Positions 1 to 14,172 of a stretch of 64,000 nucleotides of DNA are shown one piece after another. The translations under genes were made by a program, and so were the position numbers. Every line of letters starts with the position of its first letter. Positions within the stretch are counted from its first letter, which is position 1. The DNA comes from Coprinellus micaceus (lineage: Eukaryota > Basidiomycota > Agaricomycetes > Agaricales > Psathyrellaceae), in contig OX596338.1 of assembly GCA_951394405.1 (NCBI GenBank), forward strand, positions 3,596,001-3,660,000, written 5' to 3'. The notes under the pieces are model-generated. The model saw only the letters and a list, made by a program, of their open reading frames with translations. It did not search any database and was not told the origin of the DNA.

Positions 1-3000
1 AAGGCTTGGAGGTGGTGGTGGTGGCAGTATTGGACCCGCTGCCTGGGCTATTTGACGCTCGGACACCGGCACTGGCAGCTCCGTCGCCTAAATTTCCATG
101 ATTGTTGCTGCTGCTGGTTGTGTTATTGGCGTTGTTGCTGCCGTTGCGCGACACCACCATGCCCCGTAGCGCCTGGGTGGCCCGGCCGTAGAACCTCGTG
201 AATCCTGAAGAAGGAATGTTGGGCGACTTTTCTTCGGGGTAATTGGGTTTCGGTGCTCGATATGGCAGGTGCTGGGGCCTTGGCGTTGCGGACGACGGCG
301 ACGAGCGACTCTTCTACGTCGGACTCAACGTTCTACAGGGAACAGCAAAAGGCGTCAGGGCGATGCATGAGAGCTCTGTATGCGCTGTGCTCACTTCGGC
401 GACGGCCCTGAAATTCTCTCGCTTAGCGTCGGACGCCGGTTCCGGCAATGGCGAACGGAGCAAAAACGCGTCGGAGCTCGTCGTCGGGAACAGCGAGCTC
501 GCTCTTGGTGGACTCCGGGATTAATGAGAGAAGCGGAAGTAACGTAACGGTTGGGAGACGATCAGCAGCAGGGGACAGGCACTCGTTTACCCTTTTATAA
601 CCCCTGCCAGATCTATACACGGATGGGCATAGTCACAATTTTTGGCGCCAACAGCACAGCGGCGTATGTTTTCATTTTTTTCAACGAAAAGGAGATCCGA
701 ATACACGTTGGTGCCCTCCGTATATAATACTCGAAGCAAGGTCGCCCGGAATGTTGCATGCACTTTCTTCCGACCTCCGGGTTCGGGGCAAGCAACAATT
801 ATACACCAGAGCGGGCTGGCCAGCGTGGGCTCGGAGGTCATCCCGTTTCTTTGTCTTGTGGGGGAGCTCGAGACGACAGGATCCCGTATCGCGACGGCGT
901 TCGCACTGCTCCCATTCCGAACCAAAATTGCGATCCGAAAGCCACGCGACGTTCCAGCTGCCCAGCTGATCAACAAAACATCCCGCCACATCGGCAAGGA
1001 GACCATTCACGCCTTTCTGGGAGTGGCGACGATATTTATGGGAAACTGGGATGGGGGAGTTGGGGGCCGGGAAGGTGTTCTGGAGACGCACTGGGGAAAA
1101 TGTGACCCAAGTCGTGTGAGGCGGTGGTGGCATGCCCTCGGATCTCAACCTTCTCAGATGGGACATGCATCTCCATCTCCTGCGTTCGTGAGCAAACTCG
1201 ATTAGAACTCGAGGTATTCTGGCAGTGGCACCGAACCGACTCCGAGATCTCGATGCACCGTTACATCACACGCACGAGGGAAGACGGCGTGCCAGAGAAT
1301 CTCAGCACCAAGCCAAGGCTCAGCAGATATCCCTCTCATCCCCAAACACCGTACCCACGCGCCCAGACGCCCGGGGAGTCCCATCTACCCCGCATCTGAA
1401 TCAAGGGGTAAGCCAGTTTTACCTCATAAACGACCGGTTGACTTGGAGTTGCCAATTTGGATCGAACGTTAGCGCCCGAGTGAGGCGCGTTCTTTCATTC
1501 ATATCCAGGTATGAACGGCGAGACTGCAACGCCGTGCCCAGGCACCCACCGAAAACGCTGCTGGCTCCCGACCCACTGGTGGGTGGTCGATGCAGAAAAG
1601 GGCAGGGGGTCATCGTAAAGTTCACAAAGATGGCGTTCGGGGCTTACGGAGGGGTTATCTGATTCAACGAGCCACGTAAGTAGACGCGTCCGTATCGGCC
1701 ATCTCTCCTGACTAAACCTCGACGTTGGCTCCGAGTTTTATTAATGGCATCATCGCTGCGGCTCCATGAGGATCTGAAAGCGACAATAATAGGTTACATG
1801 ACAACATCCAAAGGAGTAGACGCACCGAGCAAGCCAGATCGACGCGTGTACCCCGCAGCAGTAATCTTGCTTTTCTTTGTGACGCCCATGTTTCAAGCAT
1901 TGAATCGCCGAGGACCAAGCCCAAGCCAATCAAAGGGAGGCTTAAAGTCAGAGACAATTGTAGGCCCCTGCAGGACGAACGCCAAGATCCATACCACCTG
2001 CAGGGCCCACTGACGTCGCCGAATGTGTACCCATGATGATCACTGTCTTTTATGTAAAAACAGTCACCGACCGAGCCTCGAAAAGCCAAAAATCCTAACA
2101 CATACCTAGCGAGGTGAGCTCCATTCATCCTTCTGTCCCGCGAAGCTATATGGAACGTTCCATGGGAACATAATGACCCACTCCCAACTCCTCACCAAAA
2201 GTGTTCAATACGACTCGATACTTGGCAAAAGATCTCGAGTGCCCAGGGAAGCGTGTGCAGGTGCTCCGGGGAGCGTGGAGGGAAGGGCTCGTCAAAAACC
2301 TGCGTTGGGACCTCGTGTAGGCCGGTGCGGTGCGATGCCAGAGGTATGTGGATCCGTGATTGTTCCACATACGACCAAGAATACCCGGGCGGCGACTACC
2401 CCACACCCCGCAGCCAGAGAAAGCCAGATCGATCGTGTGATGTGACGAAGGGCAGAGTAATAAAGGAGAATCCAGGGCAGAATCACGTTCGCGTGGCCAT
2501 CGCTGTGCAAGAGGTGTGTGATCAGACCCGTCGATAATCGCCCTTCTGGTGGCAGGACGAAGGTGAAGTCCAAGCGAAGATGCGTGACGCCACCGGATCT
2601 CGAGCGAATGTGCAATGAGGTCCAGATAAGAACCCGCCAGAGTAGGAGATTACCAGGAAGAGAACGTGTGCGAGTCCAAGACGTGAGATGCGGAGAAAGC
2701 GTGTCGCGGGGGGTGAGTTCTTGGTCCAAGTCTAGCGTGTTCAGAGAGGTTTCCTTTGTCATTTTCCCGGAGCATCGCCTCTCTGGGAGATGATCCCTCC
2801 AGATAGGAAAAGAGAAAGAGACTTCGGACGTCCTATGAATCGATCCTTGGACGAGAAAGTGAGTTAGTGCGAGTCAACTAGTCACAGCTTGGTGAGATAG
2901 CAAGATGTCGCTGAGAAGGGTGGCGTCGGCGTTATTGCTGTTTTTTTTAGATTTCTTTTTGGAGTGATCTCGAAATCTGAGATGCTGAGCGACACAGATG

Positions 3001-3978
3001 CTCTAGGGGCAAAGGTGGTTTTGGCGATGGGTGCGGCGATGTTCACAGGATGGAGGTGGTGGTGGCGGGTCAGGGAGATTGCAGCTGACGCGACCAGCCT
3101 GTTCGCTCGGAGAATTCCGGGCGATCTTCGCACCCCCCGCCGATGGGCGCTAAATTGGGCGAAATATAAATAGTGGCCATCCTGTACGCTACGACGTTGA
3201 ATCCTATTCAAGGATAGCTTCATTTATAGATCTCGGTCGTACGACTACTGGCAGCGAGACACCCTTGGCAAGAAAGCTGCTCATTGGGGAAGACCAAGAT
3301 ACATGTACCTCGTGATGCCGCCTGCGCTGGCCCGGGGCCTGGTTGCCTCAACGTTCCCTATGGGAGCCCCTTGAACTTTGACAGTCAAAGCTGAAACACG
3401 CCCTGTTAATCATCACATATCATTGACCATTGTGCATTGAACTTACGTGACTTCGCGAGGGCACTGGATGATGATCCCGCAGATCCCAGTATCTCTCCTT
3501 ACGGCCAGCCCTCCCCCGAATGAACCCTGATCACAGTAGCTCCTGTGCAACCTTTTTCAGGAGGACATAGAGGCGGATGGGCTGCTTCAACGTGTTCAGC
3601 CCTCAAGTCAGTTCGAGAGTAGTTGATTCAACCAGAAGCTAGGGTTGGAGAAGCTCGTCATTCTCGTCATCAACATCGGGCATGGGACCCAACCCGTGGA
3701 AAAGCCTGCCTCGTACTCGGTTTCTTCCTCCGCCCATTCTCCACCACAGTATGATGGACTACAAGGTTCGTTTGGTTGTAGAAACGAACAATATCAACTG
3801 CGCATCGCCGGTTCTATCAGTATTTCCCGACACCTTCGCTCCTACGACGACTCCTTCACGGCATTCTCGTTACTGATGCCCAATAAGCTGGGGTCATAAA
3901 TACGCTCGCTTCCATGCCGTTCTGCAGTCGCTGGCTGAGAAGGAACTGACTGTTTCCCCGTGGGTCTAAATTCCGTCA
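1..3978. other. Gene-poor stretch, no supported gene
   Basis: No frame here has recognisable domains or a chain of frames joined by good intron signals. The longest frames (up to about 187 codons near 0.6-1.2 kb and 156 codons near 2.3-2.8 kb, minus strand) are low-complexity or arginine-rich and look like chance. A TATA-like string occurs near 3164 but no gene follows it convincingly. Confidence 0.5.
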
Positions 3979-5600
3979 TGGACAGCGCAACCCTGGCAGC
4001 TCTGTTCGAGGTTGGGCGTGCTCAACGAAATGTGATCGTACGCCGTCATCGCTGCTTGGTTTGGAATGCTACACTGACTATCTGGGCCTGCTGAACAGTA
4101 TGTTGAAGGTGAGGCTTCTTGCAGTGCATCCCGCTAACAACAAGTGGCTGACTTGTCGCATCCTTCCTTAGTGGCCAGCATTGCCCTTGTCGTGCGTACC
4201 ACAACACGAATTCATCTCAACATTGAGCCCGACGTATCTTCAAGGCGGCCGAAATCTGCCACTCACTGCCAGAGGAGGTCAGCAATATCCGAATACTTAT
4301 GAAACCTTTCGGGCTCTAAGTGCTTTCGTCGTGTATGAAGGTATCGCTTATTTGGCAGGCTGAATGGAATTCTATCAAAATCCTCTTTTTGCTTGCTCGT
4401 TACCTGATTTTCGTTGACTCCGGTGCGGTGCTCTATTGTAAGTCTGTCTCCCTAGCCTTCACACTATAATTACAAGGTCTGACTTTCCCCCCCTCAAGAC
4501 ACCTGGACAGCGAGCACCCTAAAGGTCAGATATCCACCTGGACCTCATGCCCAGTGCTTCTGACTGTCTCATAGCAATGTCTGCGGTCGTTTGCCTCGGG
4601 AACTAGTAAGACTATATCTCGGTGTCATTTATGTGCCACTAATACGCATTGTGCGTCTCCCCTTAGCCCTCATGGCCGTTGGAGTGGGACTCGCAGAAAG
4701 TGAGTCTTCGATAGGAAGTGAAGACGGAAGTTCTAATGCCCCGAAGTCATCCTTTACCTGAGGGTGTTCGCACTTTCTGGAAGATCCCGGTGGGTTGGGG
4801 CCCTGCTGGTCACCTTTTTCGTGGTGCGTATTGGTACAGGTCGCGAACAAACCTTCTGTGTAGTGCTGAACTGTGCGTTCGCGGTGGCAGGGGTTCCATG
4901 GAACGATGTTCGTGTTTCTCGCAAAGTTTATTCGATCGTTGGGATGTGAGGACCCCAGTACAATGATACACAGGTCAGACCATAACAACGAACGTAGATG
5001 CAGAGTCACCCGTGCCAACAATAATCGGCTGCCTTTTAGTCGAGGCTTCGTCCATGGACATCTCGATCGTCTTCGCCCTTATTGTGGCCAGCGAGATCGG
5101 TGTGCATAATTATGACCTCCCCGTCCAAAGCCCAGGGCTAACGTCACGCAGCAATACTTACCATTACATTCTGGATCATCCTCTCAAAATACAACCAGTC
5201 CAAGAGTCGCTTGGTCACGTCGTTCTCTCGAGACGGCCTGGTGTATTTCGTGTTGCTCACAGGTAGCTACACCTGCGCCCACTGTTGTCTCCGCACGAAA
5301 CGCTAACTCCTAGGCGTTCAGCGACATCCGCAGGAAATATCATCTGTAACCTTGCAGCTCCGGTACGTACGGTCGACGAGACACCGCCATCACACTCGCT
5401 CATCGCAATAATCCATAGCCGGGCTATTCGTACCTCCTCGTAACGTACGTCCCGCCGCCTGATGTTACCGACATGGTGCATCAGACCGTCGTACTTATAG
5501 TACCCCCTAGACCCCAACGAGCCCTGCACTCCATCTTGGCGACTCGCATGGTGCTGCACATCCGGAGCGTTCATGGAAAGACCAGACATGAAGATTCAGG
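3979..5600 (+). pseudogene. DUF6533-like seven-helix membrane protein, probable relic
   Basis: Unconnected frames carry, in order, blocks typical of the fungal DUF6533 integral membrane family. A start resembling the family N-terminus (MDSATLAALFEVGR) is at 3979. Near 4335-4437 comes VSLIWQAEWNSIKILFLL followed by ARYLIFVD and a GTAAGT donor. LMAVGVGLAE is near 4670, VILYLRVFALSGRSRWVG near 4746, and a hydrophobic MDISIVFALIVASE near 5054. RLVTSFSRDGLVYFVLL is near 5209, and HSILATRMVLHIRSVHG near 5530. Some joins look like introns, but the stretch between the first helix and LMAVGVGLAE, and the N-terminal YDY-type segment, contain stops I cannot splice out. I therefore call it a relic. The family has no established function. 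A very intron-rich intact gene remains possible. Confidence 0.5.
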
Positions 5601-8600
5601 AGGTATCCCACTATCGGACATTAGGTATGCAGTCTCGGGAAGTGTCCTGGTCAATCGCGAGGGTGAGCAGTTCGCTCGAGAGACCACATTCGGAGATGCG
5701 TCGACTTGGCCACTGGCAGAGGCTGGCGACGTGAAGGGAGGTCGGATAGCATGATGTAAATACACTTTAAGGCGCTCAGCTTCGCACTTTGGCACAAATG
5801 AAGCCACTAATGTGGATAACAGGGCTGGGGTACTTCTATACATGACCTAGATCCCGAGCTGCATTAAGCGTATCTCAGCCCGCGCTTTAAAGCTAGTTAG
5901 TCTATATTTGCGTGGGGGTGGAGTGTGTGTGACTGTCGTAAGGGGCCGAGCGCGACCTTCGATGAGTTCCTAGTTTGTGTTGGTTGGGGTACCGAGCATC
6001 ACCGTGGGCTGAGCTTATTGAATTTGAGGAGGAAGTGGTGGCCTGACGCAATTGTGTAGGGGGGCCCTCCTTGGTGTGAATCTCGGCCTGGTCGCAGCCG
6101 TTTGCGAGAAGCTCGCGAGAAGCAACCACCTGCATCAATGCTCCAACGCTAGGTGTTCCCGTGTGGGTCCTTTTGGCGCTGTAAAGGAAGAGTAACTAAC
6201 AAAAGCGTTCGCGCCTTGCAAATCGGCCGGGTGCGCGGCCGCCCTCGTGCATATACTTGACTCTGGTATCTCGCGAAAGTGTTTGGGACAACCCAACAGA
6301 GCTCCACTTGGGCTCTCAGGGGAGAAAGTAATAAACGTGATGTTGACTGTCGTAAATATGGGCACATCAGGTAAAAACGCACAGCACACTGGAACAGTCG
6401 CAGATATGAAACATGGGGAGCGTAATTGTCCCCCCAGCAGTAGATTGGTTCAAAAGGGCTCTCTAGAGGGCACACGAGAAAGCGGGTATCGGGCTTGCAC
6501 ACCTTGCGAACCTTCTCCGCTAGGGCTTTCGACTGCCAAACCAGGGTGAAAACCGAAAGTAAAATAGGCGCCCGTATCCCGTTCAGACTAAATTAAATTA
6601 TTCCCACGGACGACTGGCCAGCTGGCAGCCTCATGGCTCCGAGTTTGACTGGTTCTTCCTGGTTCCCAAACCACTATTCCCTTCCTATCCTAACATCAGA
6701 CCAACCAGCCGCTAGAACGTTGTCTTGTCAAGCCTATATGAGCCAAAAGGGATGTTTCGGACTCGCAAATCCGACACTGCCGGAAATTTGGGCGCTCACA
6801 GGGTTAATTGCACCGTCATGTAGGCACTGACAAGGGTGTCATGGTTCTAACCTTTACTTAGACTCTCCACAGTTCTAGTGCCAGACCAACCAACTTTTCC
6901 CGTTGAAGATACCATTGGGCGGCGCGAGATCCAGAGTTCCGAAAAGTCGACACTGCGTTCAATTCCCGTGTCCGATACGGGCCCTGGAAGTTGGGCTCAA
7001 TGCTCCTCTGAGGACTGAGCCATGGTGCATAAAGGGATCACGAGCGGGCCCGGGGGCTCTTCATCTTTGTGTTTGGCCTCGCAAAAACTAACGAGTCCTG
7101 TACTGTCCTGTCTTTGAAGGTACTCGGCGATAGTCACGGTGCAGTGGTCAGCCGTGTCGCGTCTCACTCTCTCCTATCTCTGCGAAGTAACCATACCCAT
7201 GGGCGACTGGAAATTCGGAGTTCAGCGAGGCCAGGTCCACACCCCGCGGACTTCACCTTTCAGGGCATTCAGCAGTGATGCGCATCATTCATGCATCAAA
7301 AGGGGATTGTGATGACACATACACAATGGTCCAAGTGGGGCCAGATGCATCACAGGTTTCATGACCAGTAGATAAGATCATATATGCATATATATGGCCC
7401 ATCATTCGCGCCACGTCCACCAGTCTGGTAGTTCCCTCGGTAAAGGGTCGTAAGGCCTGGTAGACCTGACACCCGCCCCGGGTCCCAAAATCGCTGAGGT
7501 CGTGATGGTGCAAAACGCAATGCGCAAAGCGGAGTTCTACTTATTTTTGGGCCCACTCGCATGCAAAGTTGGCGGAAACCATAATGATGTGCGAGCGACA
7601 ACGGAGGTGTATGATTGAATAAGGCCAACCTTTGGCACACATTGGGCGCCCGGAATGATGGTTCTGTAGCCAACGGCGGTATGGAGGTTGTACACAGGGG
7701 GGGGGGGGGCGTCGTCGAGGATAACAACGCGTTTGTAAGATGACTGGTCGCGAGTGAAGTAGCGCACTGGGGGTGCTGCCGCGAGACAAAGAGGGCGGTG
7801 AAAGGCCTTCCCCCTTAGGCCTAAAACCGATGAGAGCACCGGCGGTATGCCAGCAGCGACGCAATAGGAGACGAGGGTGAGAGGATACATACCTCTTTCT
7901 GGCGCTTAAATATGTGCAACGCCGACCGCGGGCCTCCCCCGTCGGAGGTTAGATGCGGTAACCGAGCGCCACGGTGATGGCCCGGGCGGTCTGAAATCAA
8001 GCGCGGTTTCAGCCATTCATAGTCTCTATTGTGGTCGCGTTTATGGGCCGGAGGCACCACCACCACTGTGAATCACAGGGTGTTCACGATGGTTAATAGA
8101 CAGAAGGAAGGATAGAGGTGTAGTTACATCAAGGGTAATATACATCCAGCAAATCCAAAGTAAATGGAGCTTCAAGGTGAGTCGACCCCCCTGCGCCTTC
8201 ATGGGTCCTGATGAAGCCAAGATTCTCCAAACGAGATTCCCAGGAGAACTTTAACAGAGGATCCCTACCTGCCAACTGGAGGATGCTAATTGTCTTTGCT
8301 GGCTTTATTATTCGCATTCGAGCTTTCGACGTCTCGTCAGGCAACGAGGCTCCTATAGAAGGCGCCAAAATTAAACAGAGCGCTATTCGTGCCAGGGGTC
8401 TGCAAATATGTTGGCCAGATACCAAAAGGGGGTGTCATAAGTGTGGCCGACGCTGGGAGGTCACATTTGCGCTGCAATATTTCGCAGAGGATTGGGTCCC
8501 CGATTGTGTGGCAGCTCCCACCCAGGCATTAATCGAGCAGGTAGTACAGCGCAGTCTCTGGGCCCAATTCCAGCCACACAACTGATGGTCGCTCGGCGAT

Positions 8601-11600
8601 GCCCTCCAGAGCCTGATCCCGCTGAGCGGCGATGAGATAGGAGACAGTCCCCTGTATCGCTTCCATGGGAAGTAATCATCGAGTCATCCTGTTAGTAGCA
8701 TGCCAACCTCGCCATCGCCTGAGCGAATTATGAAGGCCAGAAATTGTTTCAGCAAGATGAAGCATACTATTCCCTACTCTGACAATCTTTAACGATTGCA
8801 TCCACGGTGCGAACTCACCGATGACCAGAGCGTCCGGTTCTAAAGGGAAAGGTTTGGCATTAGTCAATAAGCACCTCGCTGTTCTATAGTCAGTTGGGTT
8901 TGATGGCTCCGGACGATGATTCGTATGGGACTGCGCTACTGTTTGTGGACGCATTCATGTCGCAGGCCCGTCTCTATAGTGCCGATCCGGGCTGAGTGGA
9001 GGGGTAAGAAGGGTATAGGGTACGGGCCGCTGCCACTTCTGGCGGCTATAACTTGCGATGCGATTTCCCCCCCGTGTTTGTTTGCGTGGCTTGTAATGAT
9101 GGATAGGCGTCAGTTATGAAGATAACCCCGAACTGCCAGGCCTACCAGGGTGGTAGACCTGTTAGGAATGATAACACCTGGCCGAGATTGAAAAACCCTA
9201 CATTACCTGGCGGTGCCGATATGACAACACTGGCCAGTCCTACCACTGTATGCGCCCCTTTGGGGCGACATACGACTAAGCGCCCGCACCGTGTTCTTCA
9301 ATCCCTGCCATACGGTTTCCGTTGCTTCTGCCTCAGGATCAGATACTCAATACGCTACATCCTCTTTGTGAGCGTGTCCCGTGGTACCCCTTTCTGGTAG
9401 AGTTGCATATGAGACCCCTTGGTATTGAACCTTCGTTGTGATAGTGGAAGCTCTCCCATCCTGCCCCGAACTGGGAAATGGTGAAGTAGAGAGGATGCGC
9501 GGCAACGTCCCATCAACGGCAATGGGATACCTCAAGTTTATGTCCACGGATAGTACGGAGGTCAAAGCCTGATGCAGCCCGGTGGTGGTGTATACGCCAC
9601 GAGGTCCCTACAAAGGAACGGCCCGGTCATTCTCGGCAGGAGCTCTTATCTGGACCCGGTTCCCAATTACACGGCGCTTAACGCTGTGGATTGTGATCAC
9701 GCATTTCTGTTCCCAGAACCTATGAAATCACCCTCAGCTCGGAGTTGATGCATGCCACTGTCACTGAAGCCTGGTGGGCTTGCGATGGTCGCTTCGCAAA
9801 CCGCAGATGATCTAATGCTGACCCCACCAATCGATATGCGAAACTCGAAAGCAGAGCAGCTCCTCCTCCTCAAGCATCCCAACGTCGCCACACATTATTC
9901 GACATGCCCGCTTAGCGCTTGGGACAGCAGAAGCAATATGCATGAATTGAGTCTGCCCAATTATTGAATTATTGATACGAATTGTTATATAACCTTTGAA
10001 AGTAAACGGACGGCGAGTGAGATCGGTAACGTCACTCGCGTGCCAGTAGGGTAGTAATGGGATCGTAAAGCTATGGCGGCATACTTAATGAGGCGGCGAG
10101 TCTGCGGCAATGCAGATGGTAGGTAGGTATGGGGAAGGATGATACGGAGGGATAAAGGAAGTAAATGGGAGGAGTCATTCAACGAATACATTGTTAGTGG
10201 GGGTGAAGAATAACAACGGAACAGAGTCACCTTTGACCCTACCCATGAGAACAGCGGGCTGGGGTGTAATTGAAGAGGAAAGGTGGCCCGACCTCAACCT
10301 GATCCATTGGAGGGAGAGGTCAGGGGATGGACGTGAATAGAAACAGCCTGTCTACTGAGGAAAGAAAAGATTAAAAAAGGCGCTCGTGTTCGGTAGGGTA
10401 AGGAATGGGTTGGGCACCTAGGACACATAACACGTATGATACCTACAGGTAAATCGTCCTTCGCAACTAGCCTTGGATCCGAGGTAGGGGTCTGTCTGGT
10501 CATCCTGAGCACCACGCTTGACACCGGTCGAAGCCGTTTTCCTGTTGATTGCCCTCACGAACAATGGGGTTGTGGGAGGGCTTGCGAAGAGTAGTCTCGT
10601 GGTCAGGGTCGTTGATTAGGGACGCGGCGCTTGCTCCCTTCCGAAGTGAATGACATTGACCTGATTGCGACGCTTCCTAATACCCATCAGGGGTTTGTCG
10701 GGGTTATGAAGTTGCGGGAGTGGGTGTATTCGATACCAGAGATCTAATGATACTTCAAGTCAAAAAAGCACTCGGCGAGTAGGAGAAAATAGGAGAACTG
10801 GCAACTTGGCCTGCTAGGAGCAGAACAGGTTTGGGGCCGAACTTACTGTTGCAAAGGTTGAAGATGCCGTTCAGGGGAAGGCCCGAAGAGGTTGAGGACC
10901 ATGGCGTTGTATCGCTTCAGTACCAAACCATCCGACAGAAAGGAGACATCGCCAAGTGTCTTGTAGGCCTCGGAGTCATGTTCGAGCTGGGTATGCTTGG
11001 GCATGGCGGACTGTTTCCTCACGTAGATCCTGGGTAGATATCGCCTGCATGCATGGAGTGAGTGGGCATCATGTAAGACGATGAAAAGGGCAGCATCGTA
11101 CAGAATTGCCCGACTCGGAGGTCGGGTCTCTAAGATGAGGATAGGGGAAGCTGTCAGGTGGAGGCGGGGAATCGTTCAGTGCCGGGTGACTGCTAGCAAT
11201 CACCTATGAGGGCGGGCAACAGGGCTGGGCGGAGGCCACTCTTCGAAGCTCGAAGGCAGGCTGAGGGTTGGAGGTAGAAAGCGCAATTATCTAGCACAAA
11301 AGGTCGTCAGCCTTGATCCAATGAACACCAGCCACAGGCGAATCATCACCCTATGGAACTACGGCCACGTCCTTGACAGCATATACTACTCCCCATGCAG
11401 AAGCATGTTCAATTTGGATGCGGGGTGTGCAAAGTGGTACTGAAGGGAAAGAGGACCATGATGTAGGACGAGAAGTGAGGCCTGGGCAACTCGCAGGATA
11501 TAGTTTAGGAAGGAGGGCGTTACTCACCGAAGCATTGGCGATGGGGGGCTTGGCAATTGAAAGTTAGCTGTGGGAGGAAAATCAGGGACAAGGAAGTGCG

Positions 11601-12178
11601 AGAATCAAAGAGAACGACGCATCAGAGTCGTAGAGAATGGTCACGAACCCTTTCCAGCATTGATTCAACCCAGCACGATGTTGGGGCATTGGACGAAGGG
11701 TACGAAGTGCTGGCCTGCCCCGTCACCACTTGATCTTATTCTGAGCGGAGATGGAAATAGCAAAGCAGTTGATCCGCAATTGATGCCCTGCCTCCACTCC
11801 GATGGTGCCGTGAACGGATTCGGCGCCTAGCACCCATGCCCCGGGGAAAAGTTTGCCTTTTGATTGTACAGTAGCTACAGAAATAATGCGAGTCGTAAAA
11901 CGCGGACACCGAGACAGAGGAGACGTGTGACGGTAGCAGTGCAACCGAGGAGGCGACTCAGGGCATGGAGGCACCAATGGGTAGTAGTAGTAATCAACGA
12001 TGATGAGAGCCTGTGGATTGAGGATGAGAAGTGACGAGAAGGGCAGTTAATTGGTCTCCTCCACGGTAGATGTGGCGGTGGCTCGAAGGAAACGGCCACG
12101 CACTTGACAAAGGAAGTGGGCTCGTCCTACTGGAACATAGTGTAAGGAAAAACCGACACCAGCATCTCGTCAGTCTGA
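5601..12178. other. Gene-poor stretch, no supported gene
   Basis: About 6.5 kb with only short frames. One 117-codon minus-strand frame (7537-7890) begins with ATG but matches nothing I know. A run of ten G lies near 7699. Nothing resembling reverse transcriptase, integrase or transposase was recognised, so whether this is decayed repeat DNA is unknown. Confidence 0.45.
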
Positions 12179-14172
12179 CTACGGGAGACTAGGCTCGTCC
12201 AGGGTGAAGCCGGTGGCGAGAAGGCCGGGCTCGAAGAGAAGGAAGGTGACGTTGCGACCGGACTTGTCGGCCTGGTCCTCCTGAACCCTTTCGAGGAGCT
12301 CCTGTAGATGGCATACCTCGGGTGGAGCTCGCGATCTTCTCGAAGGTGATGTATGAGGACATGGAGGGATTACAGAGGGCTGGATCCTTCATGGTACGCT
12401 CCATGTTCGAGGGCCAGCCGAGCTGGGAGCACGCGAGGAGAGTGATAAGTACGGCTCCCGACGCTATTGCCAAGACCACCCTCGACGGTCGAGCAGTCGG
12501 TGTCGCGCTCTTCTTCCCATCTTGGTCACTTCAAGTTTGAGGCGTTCCTCGGAAACACAGACGAACTTCTTGCTGTCGAACTCCTGAAGCCGGGTGATGG
12601 CGTACTCATCGGTGGAGTCGACGAGGAGGAGGACTGCGAAGCCCTTCTGCTTGAGGGTCTCGAGGAAGGGCGACTCCTTGATAGCAGCAAGGGACTCGCC
12701 AGTGAGGTAGTAGATGGTCTTCTGGACCTCGGGCATGCAGGTGATGTAGTCTGGAATCGAAGCTCAGCAAGTTCCAGGTGGGAAAAACCGTGAACGGCGG
12801 CCGCACCCTCGAGAGAGGTCTGCTCATCGGTAGACTTGGTAGAGTAGAAGCGAAGGAACTCGGGGAGCTTGCTGCGGTTCTGGGCGTCCCCGTGGATACC
12901 GAGCTTGACGTTCTTGCGAAGGACTCGTAGAACTTGGCAAAGTTGTCCTTGTCCTGAGAGATCTCGGTGAGGAGGTCGAGGGTCTTCTTGACGAGGTTCT
13001 TGCGGATGACCTTGAGGATCTCGTTTTGCTGGAGGATCTCACTAGAGATGTTGAGAGGGCGATCCTCAGAGTCGACAATACCCTTGACGAAATTCAGGTA
13101 CTCGGGGATGATGTCTTCGTAGTCGTCCATGGTGGAGACGCGGCGGACGTAGAGCTTGACGTTGTTATGCTTCTTCTTGGACTCGAAAAGGTCGATCAGT
13201 CACGAACAGGTCCGATGTAAGCTGAAAGACTCACCGCTTGGGGATGTAGAGGATGGCCTTGAACTCGAGCTGACCCTCGACAGAGATGTGCTTGACGGCA
13301 AGGTGGTCCTCCCAGTCGTTGGACAGGCTCTTGTAGGAGGCGTAGTCCTCCTGGGAGAGCTCCTCGTTGGTGGTCTCCTTCTCCTTGATCTTTTTGGTCG
13401 TCCCCCTCCTCATCGACCTCCTCGATCTTGGGCTGCTCCTCATCGGTCTTCATCTCCTCTTCCTCGTCATCCTCGACCTCCTGAAACCACTGTTAGACCG
13501 TGCTAATTGGACAGAACGAAACACGAAAATGGACCTTCTCAACCTCGGTGACGGCGAGTCGGATGGGGTAGGAGATGAACTCGGAGTGCTTCTTGACGAT
13601 CTCCTTGATCCTCTTCTCCTCAAGGTACTCGAGCTGATCTTGCTTCATGTAAAGGCGGATCTCGGTACCACGGCCGATGGGAGGGTTGATGGGTGATGGT
13701 GAAAGTGCCACCTGCAGCGGACTCCCAGATGTACTGCTCGTCATCATTGTGCTTGGAGATGACCTGGACGCGCTCGGCGACGAGGTAAGCGGAGTAGAAA
13801 CCGACACCGAATTGACCAATCATAGAGATATCAGCGCCGGAGCCTCCATGAAGCCCTAGAGAGGAATGTTAGACATCGGATGAAAAGCGGTTAACTGCAT
13901 CGGAGACGCACCTTGGTGCCAGACTTGGCGATAGTACCGAGGCTGTTGACCATGTCGGCCTTGGTCATACCCATACCGGTATCGCGGAGGGTGAGGGTCT
14001 TGTTCTCCTTGTCGGGAACGATGCGGATGATGAGGTCCTTCTTGGTGTTGAGGACAGAGGGGTCGGTGAGAGAGAGGCATAACAGATCTTGTCGAGGGCA
14101 TCAAAACCGTTGGAGATCAACTCTCGGAGGAAGATCTCCTTGTTGGGGTAGAAGGCGTACTCATTGATGGGG
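12179..14172 (-). pseudogene. Hsp90 relic A (near full length, frameshifted)
   Basis: The minus strand gives Hsp90 blocks in family order but in changing frames. The N-domain has [19 protein letters not shown] near 14150, [20 protein letters not shown] near 13950, and [20 protein letters not shown] near 13810. The middle domain has [20 protein letters not shown] near 13330, [19 protein letters not shown] near 13100, and [18 protein letters not shown] near 12735. The C-domain has LLATGFTLDEP near 12200. Introns are still present: about 54 bp ending in TCAG near 13430-13483, and about 56 bp near 12740-12800. The copy is therefore a decayed genomic duplicate, not a retrocopy. Damage includes a one-base loss after KFYESFA near 12920, loss of an acceptor before [10 protein letters not shown] near 13190, a missing WTRNP-type segment before the YKSL block, and a stop after DEPSLP that removes the MEEVD tail. 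A working Hsp90 chaperone is not expected from it. Confidence 0.85.

Noticed and set aside
642..1205. 187-codon plus-strand frame with overlapping minus-strand frame
   Set aside because: Arginine/threonine-rich, starts from a non-conserved context, no domain and no partner exons; probably chance.
2292..2762. 156-codon minus-strand frame starting with ATG
   Set aside because: Composition irregular, no domain, no splice partners; coding not supported.
6900..7000. T-loop-like string GTTCAATTCC near 6958, possible tRNA
   Set aside because: No matching acceptor stem, D arm or anticodon arm at the right spacing.
12467..13696. Plus-strand leucine/aspartate-rich frames over the Hsp90 relic
   Set aside because: Antisense reading of Hsp90 sequence; no independent support.
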